Assembly: GCA_030745255.1 (NCBI GenBank)
Contig: JASLOY010000016.1
Coordinates: forward strand, 1-18,034
DNA length: 18,034 nucleotides
From: Vicinamibacterales bacterium
GTDB taxonomy: Bacteria > Acidobacteriota > Vicinamibacteria > Vicinamibacterales > UBA8438
Reading direction: 5' to 3'
The first letter of the stretch is position 1, and each line of letters starts with the position of its first letter. Under the pieces are notes generated by a model, which was given only the letters and a program-made list of their open reading frames with translations, did no database searches and was not told where the DNA came from. Of the stretch, positions 7,417 to 13,624 are shown piece after piece. The position numbers and the translations under genes were made by a program.

Positions 7417-8372
7417 CGGGTGTGCTGCTCCTGCAGCTCGTCGTAGCACATCTGCGTCACCACCACGGCTCGCCCTGGAACGTCCACGACCGCCACGGTG
7501 ATGTCAGCCGGGTCGTACATCGCGAGCCCACCGAGGACGGTGACGGCCACGTTGGCGGGTTGGGCCGGAGCACTGGTGTCAGCGTGCGCCCTGACCAACC
7601 GGCCGACCGTCTTCTTGATGGCCCCCTGGTGCACATGCGTCCAGAGCGCATCACGCTGCCCCTTGGGGCTCAGCGTGCGCCACTGCCAGGCCCGATGGAT
7701 GCTGACCTCCCCCCTGAGGAGTCGCTCCCGCACCTCCGGAATCACGGTGTCCAGGAGCTGCTTGACCTTGGTCACGTTGCCGGTCGAGACGCCAGCCACG
7801 CGGGCAATGTCGACGCGCACGTCTCTGCGTCCGATGTTCGTCAAATTTGACGACGGCTGCGTGTTGTCGGTCGTTTCCCGCGACCGATGGGTGCCCGCGC
7901 TGAAGTACGGCTCCAGGCGTAAGGCCAACACGATCCTGCAGAAATCGTTGAGGCCCTCGGACGTCCGGTGACGTTGGATGACGAACAGCAGTCCATCTTC
8001 CGGGGTCAGGTCGTACTCGATGCAGGGGAGGCTCGGCTGCTGCCGTTCGGTGGCCACCTGCCACCGCGCGTGTCCGTCGAGAATCGTGCCATCCCTCGTC
8101 GTCAGCAACGGCTCGCGGATTGGCCCGGCCTGCTGCGCCACACGGCGCACCCGTGTCGTTGTGATCGGGCCACACAGCTCCTGATAGGCTGGATGCGGTC
8201 GCAACGTCGCCGTAGGGCGATACACGAGTCGATCCCGATGCTGACGACGCTGGCCCTCGGGCGCATCGGAGACGGCGTCCTGGCCAGTGCCAACGTGGCC
8301 CAGGCCGAGGCCGCGCGCGTCGTCAGCGACGTCTGAGGAAGCGCCAGTGCCGGGCGTCGAGCTCGCGGTCAT
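7413..8372 (-). CDS. ParB-like (ParB/sulfiredoxin fold) protein with HTH, coupled to the IS91-type transposase
   Basis: This 319-residue protein has a ParB N-terminal-like domain at about residues 50-140, including REPLLTTRDGTILDGHARW (G-T-I-L-D-G-H-x-R core), then a KorB/Noc-like helix-turn-helix segment at about 183-235 (VDIARVAGVSTGNVTKVKQLL). A C-terminal beta-rich stretch ends VVDVPGRAVVVTQMCYDELQ. In plasmid ParB such domains bind CTP and centromere sites; here no ParA is nearby, so partitioning is unlikely. Its start overlaps the alpA stop and its stop overlaps the transposase start, both as ATGA, so it is locked into one operon. I infer an accessory or regulatory DNA-binding role for the element. 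The low-complexity N-terminal 45 residues make the exact start less certain. Confidence 0.8.
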   Translation of the reverse strand: MTASSTPGTGASSDVADDARGLGLGHVGTGQDAVSDAPEGQRRQHRDRLVYRPTATLRPHPAYQELCGPITTTRVRRVAQQAGPIREPLLTTRDGTILDGHARWQVATERQQPSLPCIEYDLTPEDGLLFVIQRHRTSEGLNDFCRIVLALRLEPYFSAGTHRSRETTDNTQPSSNLTNIGRRDVRVDIARVAGVSTGNVTKVKQLLDTVIPEVRERLLRGEVSIHRAWQWRTLSPKGQRDALWTHVHQGAIKKTVGRLVRAHADTSAPAQPANVAVTVLGGLAMYDPADITVAVVDVPGRAVVVTQMCYDELQEQHTR

Positions 8373-8587
8373 GGCTGTGGCGGTCGCCCCGCCGGGACGA
8401 TGTTCCGGCTTTTCTCGATCTGCGCGGTCAGCCAGGCATTCACCTCGGCTTCGATCCAGCCGACGGCCCGTGCCCCGAGGGAGACGGGCGCGGGAAACGC
8501 GCCCTGGGAGACGCGGAGATAGATGGTGCTTCGGGATAGCCCGGTGCGGGCCTTGACGGCCGGAAGTCTCAGTACCGTGTGCGGCAT
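8369..8587 (-). CDS. AlpA-family DNA-binding regulator
   Basis: This 72-residue winged-helix/MerR-like protein of the AlpA (phage_AlpA, P4 Vis) family works as a transcription activator or excision factor in prophages and islands. The domain covers nearly the whole protein: VLRLPAVKARTGLSRSTIYLR (helix-turn-helix, residues 5-25), the wing around FPAPVSLGARAVGW, and EAEVNAWLTAQI. The ATG is preceded by GAGAGGTG about 6 nt upstream. Its TGA overlaps the parB-like ATG. It is the first gene of the alpA-parB-transposase operon and sits directly behind a palindrome-rich control region, so it may regulate itself. AlpA proteins usually pair with a P4-type integrase, and one lies about 2.3 kb upstream, so it could serve the island as well. 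Confidence 0.9.
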   Translation of the reverse strand: MPHTVLRLPAVKARTGLSRSTIYLRVSQGAFPAPVSLGARAVGWIEAEVNAWLTAQIEKSRNIVPAGRPPQP

Positions 8588-8795
8588 CTTTACACCTCTC
8601 GCAGAGAAAACGGACTCGACGAGTTCACGTTAGCTGAGCGATTTGGGCGAAAACACCGGGCACCCGTGACGCGGCGCGAGCGGAAACCCCAACGAATCCG
8701 GGCATTAGCCGGAGGCGGACATCCGCACCAATGTGACCCGCTCAGCCGAGGGCGCGGCAGGACCCCCATGGAATCAACGGGATACGAAGGCGCGG
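8588..8795 (-). promoter_or_regulatory. Control region upstream of the alpA operon
   Basis: No gene is seen in this stretch. It carries several perfect short inverted repeats: ACTCG-A-CGAGT (8614-8624, about 27 bp before the alpA ATG), TCCGG-N7-CCGGA (8697-8713) and GCGGA-CA-TCCGC (8715-8726). The first would suit an operator near the transcription start. The others could be operators or hairpins of an IS91-type terminus. A promoter for alpA must lie here but no clear -35/-10 pair stands out. Confidence 0.5.
8643..8653. repeat. TTGGGCGAAAA, first copy of a three-copy motif
   Basis: The 11-mer at 8643-8653 recurs exactly at 8797-8807, and its 10-bp core recurs inverted (TTTCGCCCAA) at 8810-8819. 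All three copies lie in the gap before alpA and I noticed none elsewhere in the window. It may be a binding site for the AlpA or ParB-like protein. Confidence 0.6.
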
Positions 8796-8826
8796 GTTGG
8801 GCGAAAAAATTTCGCCCAACTTTTTT
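8796..8826. terminator. Perfect 11-bp hairpin with T-run after the 262-aa gene
   Basis: GTTGGGCGAAA (8796-8806) pairs perfectly with TTTCGCCCAAC (8810-8820) across a 3-base loop and is followed by six Ts on the plus strand. As drawn it is a strong intrinsic terminator for plus-strand transcription, yet both neighbours are on the minus strand. For the upstream minus-strand gene, whose stop is at 8825-8827, the hairpin comes 4 nt after the stop, but the U-run lies in the loop rather than behind the stem. It may block inward transcription or insulate the two operons. Confidence 0.6.
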
Positions 8827-9613
8827 ACGTCGTGAGGTGTTTCCGGATGGTGGCTGCGCTCCGACGCTCGGCGACCTCCTGCTTGGCAATCTGCTTGGCG
8901 TACCACCCCTTGGACATGCTCGGATGAGCCTGCCGCAGCTCACGATGGGCTTTCCGCCAACGGTCGTGCAGTGCCTGCGTGTCGAGCTTGCGCGCTTCGC
9001 GCCGCGCCGCGGTCGGTGTGTAGTGCGGGTCGGCGGCCGGCGCTGCATCGACCAGTCGACGAATCGCGGCGGCGTTGATGGCGTAGTCGCCGTTACCGAA
9101 GTCGATCAGGTTCACCAGCGGCATCGACCGGCCCGCCGCAACCAGGGCCACGTCCCCGCGCGTGCGGAGGCACAGCATCTGGCGCCGTGTGTCCCCCGAC
9201 GCCATGCCGATGTGCAACGTCCCGGCAGAATCGGAACGTCGACTGCTCCGACGCAGCCGCAGATGCCCCGCGACAAACCGAGCGATCGCCTCGGCGTCGC
9301 ACCTCCACTGCTTCACTCGTTCCGGGCCGATGGCGACGCGGTTGATGTCGCTGCGCTTGTCACAGACGATGAACGGTGCCGAATCTCGCCGCCCCACGGC
9401 CATCGTCTCCACCGGCATGACGCAATCCTCTTCGCAGCCGGGACAGATCACGGTTGTGGCGGGGCGCGCTCGTGCCAGGAGCGCGTGCGATTTCATGGCG
9501 CTGACGGCATCCGCGGGCCACTGCCGTAACTCCTCCTCGCTGATGAGCACCGCCGCGCCGTGTCGCGCACCGACACGCTCAACGAGTTCAACCAGGGCGT
9601 CTAGCGGCGTCAT
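8825..9613 (-). CDS. Unknown protein with CxxC cluster and C-terminal HTH-like segment, 262 aa
   Basis: I do not recognise a named family. Residues 57-84 hold C57-P-G-C60-xxx-C64 and later C84 (FIVC), a likely zinc-ribbon-type site. The middle has a beta-rich stretch (TRGDVALVAAGRSMPLVNLIDF). The C-terminus (about 215-262) is basic and helical, with MSKGWYAKQIAKQEVAERRSAATIRKHL, which looks like a helix-turn-helix of the kind seen in island-borne hypothetical proteins. The start overlaps the stop of the preceding 411-aa gene as ATGA, so the two are translationally coupled and probably work together. There is no signal peptide or membrane segment, so it is likely cytoplasmic and possibly nucleic-acid binding. 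The function is unknown. Confidence 0.8.
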   Translation of the reverse strand: MTPLDALVELVERVGARHGAAVLISEEELRQWPADAVSAMKSHALLARARPATTVICPGCEEDCVMPVETMAVGRRDSAPFIVCDKRSDINRVAIGPERVKQWRCDAEAIARFVAGHLRLRRSSRRSDSAGTLHIGMASGDTRRQMLCLRTRGDVALVAAGRSMPLVNLIDFGNGDYAINAAAIRRLVDAAPAADPHYTPTAARREARKLDTQALHDRWRKAHRELRQAHPSMSKGWYAKQIAKQEVAERRSAATIRKHLTT

Positions 9614-10845
9614 CCTTCAGCGTCAGCCTCGGGCACCGCGTCCGCGGTCTCGGTCGGCTCGGCTGGTTCCTTCGGTTCGATTCCCGAGTCGTGCAGCATG
9701 TCCCGAAGGGTCAAGTCGCGGTCGTCGTATTTCAGGGAGCAGGAGTTGGGATGGGTGATACGGATGGTCACCTTCTTCGGCCGCTTGCTGGCCTCGGTGA
9801 TCACCGACGCAGATAGCTCGACCTGAGTGACGTGGTAGAGGTGGAGGGGGACCGCCGTGCCAACCTGTGCGAGCAGGTCGTAGACCGCGTTCGGGTTGCC
9901 GGCCGCACTGGCTTCGAGCGTGATCCGGTCGCCCTTTGTCACCTTTGACGACAGGCGCAGCTTCTTCACCACCACGTCTTGAATGCCGCTGCCGCTGTCG
10001 TAGACGAACTCGAACCCCTGCTGGCCCAGCGGGTTCAGGTCGTAGACACGTTCGTCTTTCGGATCGGGTGGCAGCTCCGGGAGCCTGAGAATCGCTGTCG
10101 CGAACATCTCCTGTAGCGGCTCGACGGACTTGCGCCAGCCACGGAAATTCAGGTCGAGCGATCCCTCCTGCCGCGAATAGACGTAAATCACCTCGAAGGC
10201 CGGGTTGTGCGGCCTCCGCTCGAACTCGCCGTCCACCCACTCGACGCTCTGCTGCGAGTAGTCCTCGAGGTACGCGAAGAAGTAGTCCAGCGCGCCACGG
10301 CGGAACGGCTCCACTACACAGTTCCGCCCACGCCCCTCGGTGCGGTGGAAGTACATGCTGATGCGCGCGGCGAGGTCGCGTAGGCTGGCGTCGTCCACGG
10401 CGGCCGCGACGTTCGGCAGATGCGTGCGCTTACGCCAGTAGGCCAACGAGTCCGCGTGATAGAAGAGTGTCGCGCCGTTCCAGAAGTCGTGATGGTCGAG
10501 GAACGTCGTCATCGCCCGCTCGAAATGGTTCGCCAGCGACGCGAGCTGTTCGACGAACGCCCCGTGCGCCTCCGGGTCGTTCGCGAAGTGCCATGCCGCT
10601 TCGTCGATGATGGCCCGACAGCCCTTCTCGCAACTCAGCTCGGCGATGTCCCGACACTCCGCGTCCATTTCGTGACGCTGGCTGTCGGGCAGACCGAGCC
10701 ACGCCGCGAACAGTTCGTCCGGCTGCGTCTCCTTCATGGTGGCGAAGTCGAAGTCGCCGAGCACGCCACGGGCGTGGAAATAGCGCGCCAGCAGACCGTT
10801 CGGCATCTGCCGGAAAAAGTCGCGGGTGGAGTAGTGCCGAGCCAT
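9610..10845 (-). CDS. Unknown protein, 411 aa, partner of the 262-aa gene in the integrase cassette
   Basis: I do not recognise a characterised family. The start is taken at MARHYSTRDFFRQMP (10845), 31 bp after the integrase stop; a longer frame to 10926 would overlap the integrase and its extra residues look unlike a domain. The N-terminal half is alpha-helical and rich in aromatic and acidic residues (LLARYFHARGVLGDFDF, HFERAMTTFLDHHDFW). A central segment (LEDYSQQSVEWVDGEFERR, FEVIYVYSRQEGSLDLNFRGW) looks beta-rich. The end is a low-complexity acidic and proline-rich tail of about 25 residues. There is no membrane helix or signal peptide and no obvious nuclease or ATPase motif. It sits directly behind the integrase in the same direction and is ATGA-coupled to the next gene. 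Confidence 0.8.
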   Translation of the reverse strand: MARHYSTRDFFRQMPNGLLARYFHARGVLGDFDFATMKETQPDELFAAWLGLPDSQRHEMDAECRDIAELSCEKGCRAIIDEAAWHFANDPEAHGAFVEQLASLANHFERAMTTFLDHHDFWNGATLFYHADSLAYWRKRTHLPNVAAAVDDASLRDLAARISMYFHRTEGRGRNCVVEPFRRGALDYFFAYLEDYSQQSVEWVDGEFERRPHNPAFEVIYVYSRQEGSLDLNFRGWRKSVEPLQEMFATAILRLPELPPDPKDERVYDLNPLGQQGFEFVYDSGSGIQDVVVKKLRLSSKVTKGDRITLEASAAGNPNAVYDLLAQVGTAVPLHLYHVTQVELSASVITEASKRPKKVTIRITHPNSCSLKYDDRDLTLRDMLHDSGIEPKEPAEPTETADAVPEADAEG

Positions 10846-10876
10846 CAATTCTCGGACGGGGCCGGTCGTGTGCCCT

Positions 10877-12109
10877 CTATGCGTGTCGGAACAGGGGAAC
10901 GACGTCGGCGTCGCCCCGCAGCCCATCCAGATAATCGGCCCATGCCTGCATCATCTTGCGACGCTCCGCGAGATGCTCCGCGAAGTTGTAGGCGGCACTG
11001 ACGGCATTGCGCTCCGCGTGGGCGAGCTGACGTTCGATGACCTGATGGTTCCAGCCCTGCTCGTGCAGGAGGGTCGACGCCATGCTGCGAAAGCCGTGGC
11101 CGGTCATCTCCTCCTTCGTGTAGCCCATTCGACGGAGGGCGGCGAGGACCGCGTTTTCGCTCATCGGTCGCTCCGCTGAGCGGGCGCTGGGGAAGACGAA
11201 GCTGGGCGCGTTGGCTTTGACGGAGGACACGCGGTTCGTCAAGGGCTCAAGCTCGCGCAGAATGTCGACAGCTTGTCGGGACAGCGGCACAACGTGCGGC
11301 TCCCGCATCTTCATGCGTTCGGCCGGAATGCGCCACTCGGCAGCATCGAGGTCGATTTCCGGCCACTGCGCCCTGCGCAGCTCGCCAGGGCGGACGAACA
11401 CCAGCGGGGCGAGCCGCAACGCGCACTTCGTCACGAAGAACCCTTCGTAGGTGTCGATCGCGCGAAGCAGCTCACCGATGCGCTTCGGTTCGATGATAGA
11501 CGCGTGATGCCGTTCCTTGCGCGGAGGAAGGGCGCCGCGAATGTCGACGGTCGGATCACGCTCCGCCCGGCCTGTGGCGACGGCATACCGGAAGACCTGC
11601 CCGCAGTTCTGCATGGCGCGGTGGGCAGTCTCCACGGCGCCGCGGCTCTCGATCCGACGCGCCACCGAGAGCACTTCCGGTGCCTTGATGTCGGCGATGG
11701 GGCGCCGGCCGAGCCAGGGGAACAGGTCGTTCTCGAATCGGCGGAGGACGCGGTCCCCGTGGCTTGCGGCCCACGCCGATGAGAACTTCGTGTGCCACTC
11801 CAGAGCGATCGCCTCGAAGCTGTCCGCGCCCCCCAACGCCAGCTTCTGCGCCTTGCGGGCCTGCCCTGGATCGATACCGGCGGCGAGCTGCTGTCGGACC
11901 GCGTCACGTCTCTGACGGGCCGACTTGAGACTGACATCCGGGTAGACGCCGAGCGAGAGCCGCTTTTCTTTACCGCCGAACCGGTATTTCCACCGCCACC
12001 ACTTTCCGCCGGCGGGATTAACCTCCAGGTAGAGACCTCCGCCGTCGAACAGCTTGCGTGTCCTGCCTTGCGGTTTGGCAGCTCGGACCGCGATGTCCGT
12101 CAGCGCCAT
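10877..12109 (-). CDS. P4-type tyrosine integrase at tRNA-Ala
   Basis: This 410-residue site-specific recombinase inserts and excises the island. The N-terminal arm-binding domain (DUF4102-like) covers about residues 1-90 (ALTDIAVRAAKPQGRTRKLFDGGGLYLEV). A SAM-like core-binding domain follows at about 95-200, and the catalytic domain runs from about 205 to 395. The residues match the family: R240 (FVRPGELR), H338 and R341 (HGFRSMAS), H364 (QLAHAERN) and nucleophile Y374 (SAAYNFAEHL). The ATG at 12109 is chosen because the family begins MALTD and AGGAG lies 10 nt upstream; the longer open frame reads through the tRNA-Ala gene and is spurious. The gene looks intact and is the first of a likely int-411aa-262aa transcription unit. 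Length is normal for P4-like integrases. Confidence 0.95.
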   Translation of the reverse strand: MALTDIAVRAAKPQGRTRKLFDGGGLYLEVNPAGGKWWRWKYRFGGKEKRLSLGVYPDVSLKSARQRRDAVRQQLAAGIDPGQARKAQKLALGGADSFEAIALEWHTKFSSAWAASHGDRVLRRFENDLFPWLGRRPIADIKAPEVLSVARRIESRGAVETAHRAMQNCGQVFRYAVATGRAERDPTVDIRGALPPRKERHHASIIEPKRIGELLRAIDTYEGFFVTKCALRLAPLVFVRPGELRRAQWPEIDLDAAEWRIPAERMKMREPHVVPLSRQAVDILRELEPLTNRVSSVKANAPSFVFPSARSAERPMSENAVLAALRRMGYTKEEMTGHGFRSMASTLLHEQGWNHQVIERQLAHAERNAVSAAYNFAEHLAERRKMMQAWADYLDGLRGDADVVPLFRHA

Positions 12110-12111
12110 AA

Positions 12112-12169
12112 GGGGGCAACTCCTGTTCGGCGTATGCTTGTTGCCCCCAGAGTTGCCCCACATGTGGGG
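12112..12169. repeat. GTTGCCCC repeats and CCCCACATGTGGGG palindrome before the integrase
   Basis: The octamer GTTGCCCC occurs at 12140-12147 and 12152-12159 and inverted (GGGGCAAC) at 12113-12120. The outer pair makes a 9-bp inverted repeat (12112-12120 with 12140-12148). The second direct copy runs into a perfect 14-bp palindrome (12156-12169). Placed between the integrase start and the tRNA, these look like arm-type integrase sites or operators; G-run repeats of this kind are common upstream of P4-like integrases. Confidence 0.6.
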
Positions 12170-12193
12170 GTGGCTTCCCTCGGAAGAGATGGA

Positions 12194-12222
12194 ACCATAC
12201 CGGACAGTATGACAAGTGACAG
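12194..12222 (-). promoter_or_regulatory. Candidate integrase promoter with overlapping operator-like repeat
   Basis: On the minus strand CTGTCA (12217-12222) and TATGGT (12194-12199) are 17 bp apart, each 4 of 6 to consensus. An inverted repeat CATAC-N6-GTATG (12196-12211) lies across the spacer and -10, where a repressor such as AlpA or the integrase itself could bind. This leaves a leader of about 75-80 nt that carries the GTTGCCCC repeats. Confidence 0.4.
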
Positions 12223-12275
12223 CCTGTATTGTTGGGGTCCTATCGGATGTCCCCGGCACTAGTTGGACAGGATGG

Positions 12276-12351
<76 letters not shown>

Positions 12352-12403
12352 TCGGGGCGGGACTGCGGCACAGCCAGGGCAACGGCCTGCCACACAAACC
12401 ATC

Positions 12404-12433
12404 ATTCTACACGGCCGTTCGAAGAGGCCGCAA
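12404..12433 (-). promoter_or_regulatory. Candidate tRNA-Ala promoter
   Basis: On the minus strand TTGCGG (12428-12433) and TAGAAT (12404-12409) are 18 bp apart, with the tRNA 5' end about 52 bp beyond the -10. The -10 is 5 of 6 to consensus and the -35 is 4 of 6. Confidence 0.5.
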
Positions 12434-12501
12434 ACGTGGGGCCATCGGCGCGCCGGTTGGTTGTATCGCCGAAGTTGGTGTCCACAGTAGGATTAGATTC
12501 T

Positions 12502-13582
12502 GTGTCTACCATCACACGCCTGGGGGTTCTGACCGGCGGCGGGGATGCGCCAGGTCTGAATGCGGTCATCCGCGCGGTGGTGAAGACGGCGTCCAACCAG
12601 GGCTGCGAGTGTGTCGGGCTCGAAGACAGCTTCGACGGGCTCATCCACCCCGACCGGGCGCGCCTGTTGACGCTGGGGGACGTGACCGGCATCCTGCGTC
12701 ATGGTGGGACGATTCTCGGCACGAGCAATCAGGGTGACCCATTCGCCTATTCCCTCGATGCGACCGGTGGCGCCGAAGACTACTCCAGTCGGTGCATCGA
12801 CCGGTTTCACGAGCTGCATCTTGACGCCCTCGTGGCGATCGGCGGCGACGGGACGCTGGCGATCGCCTACGAATTCTTCAAACGCGGCATTCCACTCGTT
12901 GGCGTGCCGAAGACGATCGACAACGACATCGTCGGCACCAACAGCACATTCGGGTTCGACACGGCGGTGGCGTTCGCGACCGAGGCCATCGACCGCCTGC
13001 ACTCGACTGCGGAAGCCCACCAGCGGGTGATGGTCGTCGAGGTCATGGGGCGCAATGCCGGCTAGACCGCTCTATGCGGGTGTCGCCGGTGGGGCGGACA
13101 TCATCCTGATTCCGGAGATACCGTATGAGCTCGAGCGCGTGGCGGCGGCGGTGGCGGAGCGCGAGCAGTTCGGTGCCCGTTTCAGTATCGTCGTGGTCGC
13201 CGAGGGGGCGGCGCCTGTGGGTGGCGAGACCTCGGTGGTCGAGCCGGCCAGGGAAGGGCAGCTGGCGCGGCTTGGCGGACTTGGAGCGCGGGTGGGAGGC
13301 GAGCTCGAAGAGCTGACCGGAAAAGAGGCGCGGTCGGTGCGGCTGGGACACCTCCAGCGGGGCGGTGGCCCAACCAGTTTCGACCGGGTACTGGCGACGC
13401 GGTTCGGCGGCAAAGCGGTGGAGATGGTGCTGGCCGGAGAGTTCGGGCGGATGGTGGCGAACCGCCCGCCCGACATCATCTCGGTGCCGCTCTCGGAGGT
13501 TGTGGGTCGTACGAAGCAGGTGCCGCCAGACCTCGACCTCGTACGGACGGCGCGTGCCCTGGGCATCTCGTTCGGCGATTGA
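12502..13582 (+). pseudogene. pfkA: 6-phosphofructokinase, split by a frameshift
   Basis: Two adjacent frames together form one phosphofructokinase of about 360 residues, the enzyme that phosphorylates fructose 6-phosphate in glycolysis. The first frame (GTG 12502 to TAG 13064) has GVLTGGGDAPGLNAV, GGDGT (114-118) and VPKTIDND (135-142, with the catalytic base Asp). It stops right after VMGRNAG. The second frame resumes at about 13069 with LYAGVAGGADIILIPE and runs to 13582 with LGHLQRGGGPTSFDR. The expected joining residues (G-W-I-A-L-Y) need 18 bases where 16 are present, so two bases are missing or one is extra. The Gly in GGDG with a Lys before TIDND matches ATP-using actinobacterial-type enzymes rather than PPi-using ones (GGDD or GGED). 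It is either a genuine pseudogene or a sequence error; the rest is well conserved. Confidence 0.85.
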
Positions 13583-13589
13583 GATCTGA

Positions 13590-13603
13590 CCCGGTGCGCC
13601 GGG
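13590..13603. terminator. Small GC hairpin between converging pfkA and threonine synthase genes
   Basis: CCCGG-TGCG-CCGGG lies 8 bp after the pfkA stop in the short gap between two convergent genes. The position suits a shared terminator, but there is no T-run on either side, so this is weak. Confidence 0.3.
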
Positions 13604-13624
13604 ACCGGAACGTGCGCATCGTCG

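Larger units (their letters stand above)
3679..12275. mobile_element. Composite genomic island between tRNA-Leu and tRNA-Ala
   Basis: Everything between the 3' end of tRNA-Leu(CAG) and the 3' end of tRNA-Ala(CGC) is mobile or accessory: IS3-type genes, a broken brxC, an alpA-parB-IS91 operon, two unknown genes and a tyrosine integrase. Core genes resume immediately outside both tRNAs. The integrase abuts the 3' end of tRNA-Ala, the usual arrangement for P4-type islands. I looked for a second copy of the tRNA-Ala 3' end within the block that would mark the far attachment site and did not find one, so the exact unit of transfer is not established and the block may be two adjacent insertions. 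Confidence 0.7.

Noticed and set aside
7413..8372. Plasmid partition system or replicon
   Set aside because: There is a ParB-like domain but no ParA or replication gene, and it is locked in an operon with a transposase.
10846..10926. 27-residue N-terminal extension of the 411-aa gene
   Set aside because: It overlaps the integrase stop region and looks like random sequence; MARHYSTRDFF is the natural start.
3679..12275. CRISPR array or a complete defence operon
   Set aside because: No regularly spaced repeats and no cas genes; the only recognised defence gene is the broken brxC.
13044..13075. Programmed frameshift in pfkA
   Set aside because: No slippery run, internal Shine-Dalgarno or pseudoknot is evident, and pfkA is not known for recoding.
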